From positions 1 to 64,000 of the forward strand of contig JAJFIR010000047.1 in the NCBI GenBank assembly GCA_021774795.1: a stretch of 64,000 nt of DNA. The letters run 5' to 3'. Shown here in pieces: positions 52,786 through 60,988 of the stretch (its first letter is position 1; each line of letters opens with the position of its first letter). The position numbers and the translations under genes were made by a program. The notes under the pieces were generated by a model. It was not told where the DNA came from. It did not search any database and saw only the letters and a list, made by a program, of their open reading frames with translations. This DNA is from Emcibacteraceae bacterium. GTDB lineage: Bacteria; Pseudomonadota; Alphaproteobacteria; Sphingomonadales; Emcibacteraceae.

Positions 52786-53109
52786 TTATTTTGGCAAATA
52801 CCAGAAAACGGCTCTGTATAAAAGGGGCTGTCTAACGGACCGTGTCATATGTTTTTCCGGATCGTCAATTAGGTTCCGTCTCAACAGCCTTAATTCGAGA
52901 ATATTTCTAATAGAAATCCACAAATTTGCAGTAATAAGCACCGCTATTACACCCTGGAGCAAGGAAGGGTTAAGGATAGCGAAAGGAACATTTATCAGTG
53001 AGAATATACCAAACAATACTGCTGAAATCCAATTCACCTGCAACGATTTTGATATTTCATAATTCTTTTGAACAACGTTCGAAATATTTGTTTTTCTGTC
53101 CCTTGCCAT
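52786..53109 (-). CDS. small membrane protein, unknown function
   Basis: A 107-residue protein from ATG 53109 (MARDRKTNISNVVQKNYE) with two hydrophobic segments (about 27-47 and 51-68), then a basic segment (RNILELRLLRRNLIDDPEKH). I do not recognise it. An overlapping plus-strand frame of 96 residues exists; the minus frame is preferred because it has clear membrane helices and lies in line with the DUF1761 gene upstream. Confidence 0.5.
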   Translation of the reverse strand: MARDRKTNISNVVQKNYEISKSLQVNWISAVLFGIFSLINVPFAILNPSLLQGVIAVLITANLWISIRNILELRLLRRNLIDDPEKHMTRSVRQPLLYRAVFWYLPK

Positions 53110-53144
53110 ACCAATACCCCTAAATGAAAAATAAGTATCTATTT

Positions 53145-53528
53145 TTAAAGCAAACCCTGACACGCGATCATCGCGGCACCAACAGCGATGATATAAAAGA
53201 AATCAATAGCCGTTGCATATTTGCTTTTTTGCATGAACGCGCCGTTTGACGCGGAAAAAACTGCCACCGCAAGGATCGCCAGAACAGCGGTTACAATATC
53301 CTCCGATAACGCGGTAAGACCAATAATCAATGCCAGCAAAAACAATGCGACTAATTGCGAAACCATGGCGAAAACGGGCATTTGCTCAACGGCATCCAAA
53401 TCAACGCGTGAGCCTTCGGCCCATCCTTTGCCAAATAACATCGGGCTAAACCACGCCCAGCCCACTAGAAAGGAAATGATCGTGCCGACAAAAACGGCCA
53501 ACCAATTGACATTTGAAAATATTTCCAT
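53145..53528 (-). CDS. DUF1761 membrane protein, copy 2
   Basis: A 127-residue paralogue of the protein at 51128-51511, aligned end to end without gaps: MEIFSNVNWLAVFVGTIISF, WAWFSPMLFGKGWAEGSRVD, AIDFFYIIAVGAAMIACQGLL-type ends. The ribosome site GGAGG lies 8 bases upstream. The two copies bracket the CBU_0592 and PhzF genes in the same orientation, consistent with a local duplication. Confidence 0.82.
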   Translation of the reverse strand: MEIFSNVNWLAVFVGTIISFLVGWAWFSPMLFGKGWAEGSRVDLDAVEQMPVFAMVSQLVALFLLALIIGLTALSEDIVTAVLAILAVAVFSASNGAFMQKSKYATAIDFFYIIAVGAAMIACQGLL

Positions 53529-53639
53529 AAATTATCCTCCCTCAAATATTTCCTGTATGAACCGGACCATATCACAGTTTTTTTGTGTTGTATATAAGAG
53601 AAGATATTCAGCTTTAACGATTAATAAGCTGCTCCGGTT

Positions 53640-54209
53640 TTATTGATCGCAGGATTTTCTTAACGCAACGAGCATTTCAGCGTCCTGTTTTGAAGAAAGC
53701 AAATCTTCGTCGGTGAGGCCTTCTAGCTCATGAGGGAAAATGAGCCATTCTTCGGTTTGATGGACATGATAATCCGGCGTTCGCTGTGTAAGGTTCTTTC
53801 CCGGTTTATAATATACAGTGCCAACACGCACATCATTTGGCATGTTTTTACGCATATGCTTTTTAAGATTATCAATAATGGCGGCGATACTGCGACCACT
53901 ATCAAACACGTCATCTAAAATAAGCAAATTATCATCACTATTCATATGGTCGATCAAATAATGAAGGCCGTAGACTTTTACCTTGTCTTTTTGTTTGCCA
54001 ATACCGGTATAGGACGACGTGCGAATGGCAAAATGGTCGGTTTTTATGTGGCAAAAGTCCAGCAATTCCTGCACGGCAATGCCAACCGGCGTGCCGCCGC
54101 GCCAGACGCCAACGATAAAATCCGGACGAAATCCGCTTTTGATGATCATTTCCCCAAGTTTAAAGGATGATGAAAGAAGTTCATCAGCCGTAATATATAT
54201 CTTTTTCAT
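53640..54209 (-). CDS. hypoxanthine/xanthine-type phosphoribosyltransferase
   Basis: A 189-residue type I phosphoribosyltransferase. The PPi loop is GVWRGGTPVG near 33-42 and the PRPP loop LLILDDVFDSGRSI near 95-108. The context FIVGVWRGG...HIKTDHFAI and the C-terminal WLIFPHELE resemble bacterial xanthine/hypoxanthine enzymes. Salvages purine bases; adenosine deaminase and MTA phosphorylase in the same window point to purine recycling. Confidence 0.82.
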   Translation of the reverse strand: MKKIYITADELLSSSFKLGEMIIKSGFRPDFIVGVWRGGTPVGIAVQELLDFCHIKTDHFAIRTSSYTGIGKQKDKVKVYGLHYLIDHMNSDDNLLILDDVFDSGRSIAAIIDNLKKHMRKNMPNDVRVGTVYYKPGKNLTQRTPDYHVHQTEEWLIFPHELEGLTDEDLLSSKQDAEMLVALRKSCDQ

Positions 54210-54329
54210 TATTGAAACCCGCCCGGTGTTATTAAGGCGCCCAATATAGCGGCTAAGGTAAAAAAAAGGAATTTCATTTTACGGCAATTTCGTTACAATA
54301 AATCTCATAAATAAAAAGGGCGGAATTTT

Positions 54330-55622
54330 ATGATCAAAGGGGCGGTCGCATTTATAGTTATGGTGTTTGGTTTTGCCGTTTGGCAAGCGACATCAGGAAA
54401 GGCTGACGACCCGAATAATTTATTAATCGTTGAAGTGAACACCTCTGCTGAGCGGACGGGGTTGCTTCGTGATCAACTGGATGATTTTGAAGCTGCAAAT
54501 CCCGGCCTGACGGTTGATGTCATTTCCCTGTCTTGGGGGCAGGCATTTGAAAAATTAAGCATGATGGTGGCTGGCGGACAAATTCCCGATGTTATTGAAA
54601 TGCCGGACTTCTGGCTTTCGCGGTATGCGGACGCGGGACAGATCGCCGACCTTGGCCCTTATATAGAAAAAGCAAATTTTGATGATGACCTGGAAGGAGA
54701 CACTTTCAAATACGGAAGCATTAATGAAAAGCTCTATACCATTCCTTACGGTTATTATTTGCGGGCACTTATATATAACAAGCGGATTTTTAAAGAGGCA
54801 GGTATTGAAAAACCCCCGCTGACCATTGAAGAATTTTATCAAACCGCAAAGACGGTTTCCGAACTTAACGGTGTTTCAGGATTTTGTCACCACGGCGGAC
54901 GCGGCGGACCGGTATTTTATTACTGGTTGATGACAACAATGAATGGCAGTGATCAATTTTTTGATGAAGATGGTAATAGCACCTTTTATAACGAAGGCGC
55001 GATAAAAGGACTGACCCTGATAAGGGATTTATACCAAAACGGATATGCGCCTCAGGACAGTTTAAACTGGAATTTTAACGACACGGTATCCGGCTTTTAT
55101 TCCGGAACATGCGCCATGCTGCATCAAACACCTGATTCCCTCCCGGCCTTGAGAAAAAGAATGGACGAAGATGATTTTGCATCAGCACCAATGCCGCTTG
55201 GGCCAAGCGGCAAATCATTCCCACACCTGGGTTATATTGGCTGGTCTATTTTTGAGAAGTCCTCAAACAAAGAAGCCGCATGGAAACTTGTTCAGCATTT
55301 ACTTAACCGTCAAAACAATCAAACATGGGCAGAGCGCGGTGGCCTCGTCCCCATTTATACAGGCATTTCCCAAGATATATTTGCCGCGAACAACGCCAGC
55401 CAAGGTTGGCTGAAAACAACGCAGGATGATCGGTGGTCATATTTGATTAATCCAAATTATCTGCCAGAAATAGCTGAATTTGACAGCATCACCGTTGTGC
55501 AAAGCGCGCAAGCGATGCTGCTTGGCGATAAAACACCGGAGGAAACTGCGAAGATGTGGGCCGATTTCCTGACAGAAGCGCAAACAAGGTGGCTTAAGAA
55601 AAATAAAGGCGTTGATCAGTGA
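54330..55622 (+). CDS. CUT1 ABC transporter substrate-binding protein
   Basis: A 430-residue exported binding protein (family 1). Signal peptide with a hydrophobic core at about 4-20. The fold is shown by LRDQLDDFEAANPGLTVDVISLSWGQAFEKLSMMVAGGQIPDVIEMPDFW, and by the lobe-crossing YTIPYGYYLRALIYNKRIFKEAG. It would bind a sugar or sugar-like compound. GTG of the next gene overlaps its TGA. No ATPase follows the two permeases; the one at 45919 is the likely partner. Confidence 0.9.
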   Translation: MIKGAVAFIVMVFGFAVWQATSGKADDPNNLLIVEVNTSAERTGLLRDQLDDFEAANPGLTVDVISLSWGQAFEKLSMMVAGGQIPDVIEMPDFWLSRYADAGQIADLGPYIEKANFDDDLEGDTFKYGSINEKLYTIPYGYYLRALIYNKRIFKEAGIEKPPLTIEEFYQTAKTVSELNGVSGFCHHGGRGGPVFYYWLMTTMNGSDQFFDEDGNSTFYNEGAIKGLTLIRDLYQNGYAPQDSLNWNFNDTVSGFYSGTCAMLHQTPDSLPALRKRMDEDDFASAPMPLGPSGKSFPHLGYIGWSIFEKSSNKEAAWKLVQHLLNRQNNQTWAERGGLVPIYTGISQDIFAANNASQGWLKTTQDDRWSYLINPNYLPEIAEFDSITVVQSAQAMLLGDKTPEETAKMWADFLTEAQTRWLKKNKGVDQ

Positions 55623-56518
55623 ATAATCCGGTTTCATTTAAAATGCCTTCCTTCAGCCCGGCCTGGTTCTATTTAGCACCGACCTTGTTATTTATATCGC
55701 TGCTGGTTGTCGTGCCACTGGTCACCGGAATATCTTATGCATTTTATAGTTTTGACTTGCTAGCCGGGACCAAAGAATTTGCCGGCCTTGATCAATTTAA
55801 AAAATTGTTGTCCGAAGACACTGTATTTGTTCAGAGCCTTGTGAATATGTTATTTTGGACTTCGGCTTCGCTATTTTTCCAGTTCAGTCTGGGTCTTGGT
55901 CTTGCGTTGCTACTTAATAACGGATTTCGTGGCATTAAAATTATTCAGCCGATCTTGTTCATTCCTTGGGCTGTACCCTCGTTCCTGATTGGCCTAATGT
56001 GGATATGGATGTTTAATCCGGTAACGGGACCACTTCCTTATATATTCGAAGCAATCGGATTAATGGAGACGCCGGAAAATATATTAAGTGATCCTGATCA
56101 TGCCATGTGGGGGCCGATTGTTGCCAATGTATGGTTTGGTATCCCGTTTTTTACCATCATGTTACTGGCCGCCCTTCGTTCTATACCGACTGATATATAT
56201 GAAGCGGCCAATATGGATGGGGTCAGCGATTTTCAGGCATTTCGTTATGTTACGGTGCCGCTAATTGCGCCGACCATTCTAATTACCTTATTGATCCGGG
56301 CAATATGGATAGCCAATTTTGCGGAAATTATCATCGTTATGACAAATGGCGGACCGGCAAACTCCACACAAATATTATCGACATATATTTATGATACCGC
56401 CTATCAGAAGATGGATTTTGGTTATGCGTCGGTTATTTCAATCGCCCTGCTGTTTTTGTTGATGGTGTACGGGTTTGCCGTTGGCCGCATCCGAAATAAA
56501 ATGCCGACCTATGTTTGA
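55619..56518 (+). CDS. CUT1 ABC transporter permease (MalF type)
   Basis: A 299-residue inner membrane permease with six helices. It starts at GTG 55619, overlapping the binding-protein stop (GTGA). The EAA loop is YEAANMDGVSDFQAFRYVTVPLIAP near residues 195-217, which contacts the ATPase. First of two permeases; 25 bases to the next gene. Confidence 0.92.
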   Translation: MNNPVSFKMPSFSPAWFYLAPTLLFISLLVVVPLVTGISYAFYSFDLLAGTKEFAGLDQFKKLLSEDTVFVQSLVNMLFWTSASLFFQFSLGLGLALLLNNGFRGIKIIQPILFIPWAVPSFLIGLMWIWMFNPVTGPLPYIFEAIGLMETPENILSDPDHAMWGPIVANVWFGIPFFTIMLLAALRSIPTDIYEAANMDGVSDFQAFRYVTVPLIAPTILITLLIRAIWIANFAEIIIVMTNGGPANSTQILSTYIYDTAYQKMDFGYASVISIALLFLLMVYGFAVGRIRNKMPTYV

Positions 56519-56543
56519 CGCATTTGTTTAAGAGATTTAAAAG

Positions 56544-57359
56544 ATGATCAATAATTCAAAATATGCCTTTGTCACAGGCTTTCTGATCTTTACCTTGTTT
56601 CCGGTATTTTGGATGTTTAAAATTTCGCTTACCCCTGATCGCCTGCTTTATTCAGAGGGTGTTGTAGCATGGCCAAGCCAAATTACCTTCGATCATTATT
56701 ATGCTGTTATTGTCGAAGGCAGTTTTCCCGATTATTTCCTAAATAGTTTTATTGTGTCATTCACGACTGCGGCGCTAACCACGCTGATTGCGATCGCCGC
56801 CGGTTACGCACTTTCCAGATTCCGTTTTAGCGGGAAAACGTTTTTGATTACTTTATTACTCGTTACGCAAATGTTCCCGATCGTCATGATTATTGCACCA
56901 ATTTATAACGTTCTCACATTCATTAATCTGGTGGATAGTTTAACGGGTCTTATTCTTGTTTATACGGCGTTTAATTTGCCTTTTGCCTGTTTTTTGATGC
57001 AATCATTTTTTGATGGATCACCGCAGGAGCTGGAGGAAGCAGCGATGATTGATGGCTGCACGCGTCTTCAAGCTCTTGAAAAAGTAACCTTGCCCCTTTG
57101 CCTTCCCGGGATTGGTGCAACGCTTGGGTTCGTGTTTACAGCGGCTTGGTCGGAGCTTTTATTTGCGCTGATGTTCATCAACCGTCAATCACAAATGACA
57201 TTCCCTGCTGGCATTATGAATTTTGTTACAAAATTTTCGGTGGACTGGGGACAAATGGCGGCAGCAATGATCCTCGCTCTAATTCCCGTATGTATTTTCT
57301 TTGCCTATATTCAGAAATTCATTGTACAAGGTCTGACCGCCGGGGCCCTTAAAGGCTAA
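56544..57359 (+). CDS. CUT1 ABC transporter permease (MalG type)
   Basis: A 271-residue permease with six helices and the EAA loop LEEAAMIDGCTRLQALEKVTLPLCLPG near residues 162-188. The C-terminus reads FVQGLTAGALKG-type IVQGLTAGALKG. Its last 159 bases (57201-57359) recur in decayed form at 59242-59405, on the far side of the M48 gene. The 3' end seen here may therefore have come with that insertion. Confidence 0.92.
   Translation: MINNSKYAFVTGFLIFTLFPVFWMFKISLTPDRLLYSEGVVAWPSQITFDHYYAVIVEGSFPDYFLNSFIVSFTTAALTTLIAIAAGYALSRFRFSGKTFLITLLLVTQMFPIVMIIAPIYNVLTFINLVDSLTGLILVYTAFNLPFACFLMQSFFDGSPQELEEAAMIDGCTRLQALEKVTLPLCLPGIGATLGFVFTAAWSELLFALMFINRQSQMTFPAGIMNFVTKFSVDWGQMAAAMILALIPVCIFFAYIQKFIVQGLTAGALKG
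57201..57359 (+). repeat. intact copy of the permease 3' end (partner of 59242-59405)
   Basis: These 159 bases encode the last 52 codons of the MalG-type permease and align with 59242-59405. Blocks of exact identity include CCCGTATGTATTTTCTTTGC and CCCTTAAAGGCTAATT at the end. Homology stops at 57361, just after the stop codon. Confidence 0.85.
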
Positions 57360-57414
57360 TTTAATCAATTCTACCCGAATATAAACTCTTTAATCTAGCT
57401 TAAAACAGTCTTGT

Positions 57415-57444
57415 TTGACAGCTAAGGCCTTTTCTAGCTATAGT
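57415..57444 (+). promoter_or_regulatory. near-consensus sigma70 promoter of the M48-TerB gene
   Basis: TTGACA (57415-57420, perfect -35) and TATAGT (57439-57444, one change from consensus) with an 18-base spacer. It lies 31 bases before ATG 57476 and inside the inserted segment, so the M48 gene brings its own promoter. Because the -10 box covers it, the GTG at 57443 cannot be the translation start. Confidence 0.7.
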
Positions 57445-57475
57445 GAGTCCAACTAGTCATTCAGGGGGGATGATC

Positions 57476-59230
57476 ATGTCATTAATCAAATCGTTTCTAA
57501 TGCTGATATCGATACCGGTAATCGGATATCTCGTTTCCATTTGGGTCTTGAGTGATCTGAACAGTTCTCTTGTTAGCAGCGGTCTACATCAGACGATAAG
57601 TGAGCTATGTGCGGCACCGAATATCGAGGGCGTACCAGCAATTCTATCGATTTGCAAGGACATTGCACCCATATTGTGGATGCGATCGGCGTCAATTATC
57701 AGCGGTTTTGTAGCTGTCATCCTGCTCATTTCCTTCATCATATCTTCTCGTGTTGCTGGCGAAAACAGGACCAAGATAGCCAACATATTCCCACCAATGG
57801 TATTTCTTACCTTAGTCACTCTATCTGGTCTGGTTATTGTTCAAGGCACTATTCTTACCTTTAGTGCATATTTGGCTGAAGTTCAGCTTATCGAACGGTT
57901 CCATATATACCTGATCGGAGCCATTGGCATCGGTGCGTTGGCGGGTGCCTATGGCTTGATTAAATCCTCTACAGATTTTACAAAAAAAAGAACACAGCAT
58001 GTGGTCGGACTGAAGCTTGACCCTACCAAACACCAAAAACTTTTTAACATGATAAAATCCATCTCTGAAACGCTCGGGTCCAGAAATCCTGACCATGTTG
58101 TTGTCGGTTTGGAGCCTAATTTTTATGTGACCAGTGCCGATGTAAAAATCGCTGGCAATATAGGCCAGCTTGAAGGCGAAACCCTTTATCTCTCGATGCC
58201 ACTTGCCCGTATCCTAACTACTGAGGAAATTAAAAGTATTATTGGTCATGAACTCGGCCATTTTCGGGGTGATGACACCTATTATTCACTGAAATTTTCA
58301 CCGGTTTATGCAGGTCTTTCTCATGCGCTTCAATCCATGGAAACAACGTCCCGAGACGGCATATCGGCGGTTGCTAGACTTCCGGCATACTCTGTTCTTT
58401 CCTATATCATCGATGTGTTTCATAAAAATGTCAGCACCATAAGCCGGAAGCGTGAATTTGCAGCTGATCAGGCTGCCAGCGAAGTAGCAAATCCGGAGGC
58501 TCTTGCCAGTTCGCTATTGAAAATTGGACTTTACGCAGGGGCATGGAGAAATCTTGAGAACCGGGTGATTGACCGAATGCAAAAAGGAAGTTTTACCCGT
58601 AATTTATCTTTACTTTTTGCCAGTATCGTTAAATATGATGTTAACGAGGAAACGGTCCCTGAAGTGATCGATAGTATTGCAGCGCAAACCATTTCTCACC
58701 CGACGGACTCTCACCCGCCAACTGCAACGCGAATAAGCGAACTAGGCATAAATATCGATAATATTGAACGTGATCTTCTTAATATGCCAGAAAGCACCTG
58801 TATTGATCTGTTTGATAATCCCGCTACCCTTGAGCAACAACTTACGGAAATTCAACAACGATATTTCATGGCACTGGGGGTCCAAGTACCCGAAGACGCA
58901 CAAATGAACCCATCGGCACTGGTACTGGCGGCGTTCGGTGCTCATATGGTCGTAGCTGATGGCAAGGTGGAACCGGAAGAGATCGACAAGGCAGAGGAAA
59001 TTGGCCTTGCCCTGACACCAGATTTTGACAATATCGACTTTCGCGAATATTGCCACCATCCTGAAACGATCCCCGCAATAGATGCATTACTGGATGCGTC
59101 CAAGTCAGTCAGTACTGATGTCAAGGCTCTGATCTATGATTATCTGGCCAAGATCGCCCGTTCCGACGGCGATATAAGCCCGGAAGAAAGCAGTTTTCTG
59201 GTAACCGTAAAAACGGAATTCAGCCTCTAG
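57476..59230 (+). CDS. membrane M48 metalloprotease with C-terminal TerB domain
   Basis: A 584-residue protein from ATG 57476, with GGGGGG 6 bases upstream (57464-57469). Three or four N-terminal hydrophobic segments (about 5-25, 70-92, 106-130, 143-165) precede an M48 peptidase domain: zinc motif H258-E-L-G-H262 and third ligand E327 in REFAAD. The C-terminal 110 residues are TerB-like: LVLAAFGAHMVVADGKVEPEEIDKAEEIG and IARSDGDISPEESSFL, acidic repeats that may bind metal. M48 relatives (HtpX, Ste24-like) degrade or mature membrane proteins. The TerB fusion suggests a stress-linked form. It lies inside an insertion in the ABC transporter gene end. Confidence 0.88.
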   Translation: MSLIKSFLMLISIPVIGYLVSIWVLSDLNSSLVSSGLHQTISELCAAPNIEGVPAILSICKDIAPILWMRSASIISGFVAVILLISFIISSRVAGENRTKIANIFPPMVFLTLVTLSGLVIVQGTILTFSAYLAEVQLIERFHIYLIGAIGIGALAGAYGLIKSSTDFTKKRTQHVVGLKLDPTKHQKLFNMIKSISETLGSRNPDHVVVGLEPNFYVTSADVKIAGNIGQLEGETLYLSMPLARILTTEEIKSIIGHELGHFRGDDTYYSLKFSPVYAGLSHALQSMETTSRDGISAVARLPAYSVLSYIIDVFHKNVSTISRKREFAADQAASEVANPEALASSLLKIGLYAGAWRNLENRVIDRMQKGSFTRNLSLLFASIVKYDVNEETVPEVIDSIAAQTISHPTDSHPPTATRISELGINIDNIERDLLNMPESTCIDLFDNPATLEQQLTEIQQRYFMALGVQVPEDAQMNPSALVLAAFGAHMVVADGKVEPEEIDKAEEIGLALTPDFDNIDFREYCHHPETIPAIDALLDASKSVSTDVKALIYDYLAKIARSDGDISPEESSFLVTVKTEFSL

Positions 59231-59241
59231 TCGTAATTGGA

Positions 59242-59405
59242 TTTCCAGCGATCGCTATAAACTTCGTGACAAACCTTTCGGTGGACCGGGGTCAAATGAC
59301 GGCAGCGATGATCCGAACCTCACGCTCGTCCCCGTATGTATTTTCTTTGCTTATATTCAAAAATTCATTGTTCAGGGTTTGACCACCGGTGCCCTTAAAG
59401 GCTAA
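59242..59405 (+). pseudogene. decayed second copy of the permease 3' end
   Basis: In frame the start reads FPAIAINFVTNLSVDRGQMTAAMI, matching the permease FPAGIMNFVTKFSVDWGQMAAAMI region, then a net 5-base insertion near 59307-59320 shifts frame, and the rest reads VCIFFAYIQKFIVQGLT.GALKG-stop in the new frame. It begins 11 bases after the M48 stop. Its final TAA overlaps the stop codon of the convergent adenosine deaminase gene, so this copy occupies the ancestral position and is probably the original gene end. Confidence 0.85.
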
Positions 59406-60928
59406 TTGCTATATTGCTGTTCAAATAAAGTAAACTTCTGGCGCAAGCGATTGGTAAGGATATCCTTTGTTTTTGGGCTGGCGAAACTGGTGCTGATGCT
59501 GTTATAGCTCATTGCCTGAAGTTCCGCATAACTGACATCAGTTGTGCTGACTGCGGCGATACATTCTTTGGAAATATTTGTATTAAAAATACCGTCATTA
59601 TCTGTGGATAGGCTCACGGGAATACCTAAACGAAGGAACCTTAAGAAAGGATGCGGTGCCGCATTCTTGTCATGTACAGAAAGCTGGTGATTACTATTGA
59701 TATTCATTTCGATGCCGATTTTCAAATTTCTTGCATATTCAAGCGTAAGAAGGTCATCTTTTAAAAGCACCCCGTGACCCACACGGGAGACCCCCATTAA
59801 CATGGCATCACGCACATTACGTGGATCGCCAAGCTCGCCTGCGTGCATGGTCATCTGTAACGGGTGATCGGGATGCTCACTGTTATATCCACTTAAATAA
59901 CCGTATGCATTTTGGGCCTTTTCGAGTGCCGGATTACCTCTTTCTATCGCATATAAATCTGTTCCCACGACTGCGTCCGTTGGATTATCAACAAGAAGAG
60001 CGTTCCAGGCTTTGATCATTTCGGCATTTGCTTCAGCGGGTAGAAATCTTAGTTGACCGAGATTCCAGCGTACAACAACACCCGTTTCAGAGAAGAATTT
60101 CTCAGACCAGTTGGTGAGTTTATTTATGCTATCGACACTTGGCGGAAAACCATTGGTAAATTCAATATAACTTATTCCATCGCCAGCCGCTCGGTGCAGA
60201 AAATCAAGATAAAGAATTTCCATTTTTTCATCTAAATTTTCATCTTCAACAAGCCAAATGACAAAAGCAAAAATTGCATCAAACCGGGTAAAATCGTGAG
60301 CTACCGGTTCCGTGGGCAAGAAAAAATAACTGAGGAATAATTTCTGTTGTTCTTCAGATAACGACAGGAACGGTGACGATTCCGGTAACGTCCTTAACGC
60401 CTCCATCTCATTATCATAAAGAACCTGTCCCTGGTTTCGCACTGTGGTGATGAAATATTCCGGCACTATAGTCGGGTTATATTTTGTTAGAAGGTCTAAA
60501 ACCACGTCCCGGGTAAAAAGTCCGTAAGGATGAACATGTAGCATTCCCCCTTTTGGCACTTGATGACAGAATTTTGCCAGTCCGTCCGGATCATTTCGCA
60601 GGGGGTCAATGTCAATTTTCGATTTTCTAATTGCTTCCGCTTTATTTTGTTCAATTATTAGCTTCTGATTTTCTTCGATAAGTCCAATTTCAATAGGCGT
60701 GAACTTATCACTATCACCCATCACAAACATTGCTTCCCAATCATCCCTTGAGATTGGATTGGATTGCTGATAATTACGTTCGATCATGAACTCTTTTGCG
60801 TGATCATATTTCTTTAAATGTGCAACCAGCTTTATGTGTGCAAGATCTTGTTCCGAGCAAGAAACCAATAAAATCAGCCCTGCTGCAAAAGCGAGTATCC
60901 TGCCTACACGTTTATATTTCACCACCAT
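59402..60928 (-). CDS. lipoprotein adenosine deaminase-family protein
   Basis: A 508-residue metal-dependent deaminase from ATG 60928, with AAAGG 7 bases upstream; a farther in-frame start at 60964 would put 12 extra residues before the signal. The lipobox LLVSC gives a lipid-anchored Cys near residue 24. Active-site motifs of the adenosine/AMP deaminase family: MLHVHPYGL, TMHAGELGDP, GVSRVGHGVLL and VSLSTDNDGIF. The N-terminal extension of about 110 residues resembles ADGF-type extracellular deaminases. It would deaminate adenosine outside the cytoplasm. Confidence 0.85.
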   Translation of the reverse strand: MVVKYKRVGRILAFAAGLILLVSCSEQDLAHIKLVAHLKKYDHAKEFMIERNYQQSNPISRDDWEAMFVMGDSDKFTPIEIGLIEENQKLIIEQNKAEAIRKSKIDIDPLRNDPDGLAKFCHQVPKGGMLHVHPYGLFTRDVVLDLLTKYNPTIVPEYFITTVRNQGQVLYDNEMEALRTLPESSPFLSLSEEQQKLFLSYFFLPTEPVAHDFTRFDAIFAFVIWLVEDENLDEKMEILYLDFLHRAAGDGISYIEFTNGFPPSVDSINKLTNWSEKFFSETGVVVRWNLGQLRFLPAEANAEMIKAWNALLVDNPTDAVVGTDLYAIERGNPALEKAQNAYGYLSGYNSEHPDHPLQMTMHAGELGDPRNVRDAMLMGVSRVGHGVLLKDDLLTLEYARNLKIGIEMNINSNHQLSVHDKNAAPHPFLRFLRLGIPVSLSTDNDGIFNTNISKECIAAVSTTDVSYAELQAMSYNSISTSFASPKTKDILTNRLRQKFTLFEQQYSN

Positions 60929-60988
60929 TTTTGGACCTTTAGTGTTTACCAATATAGACAGCATACTAATATTTTACCGAAGCTTCCA

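Noticed and set aside
52772-53062. 96-residue plus-strand frame after PhzF
   Set aside because: It overlaps the minus-strand membrane protein and has no domain, ribosome site or convincing composition.
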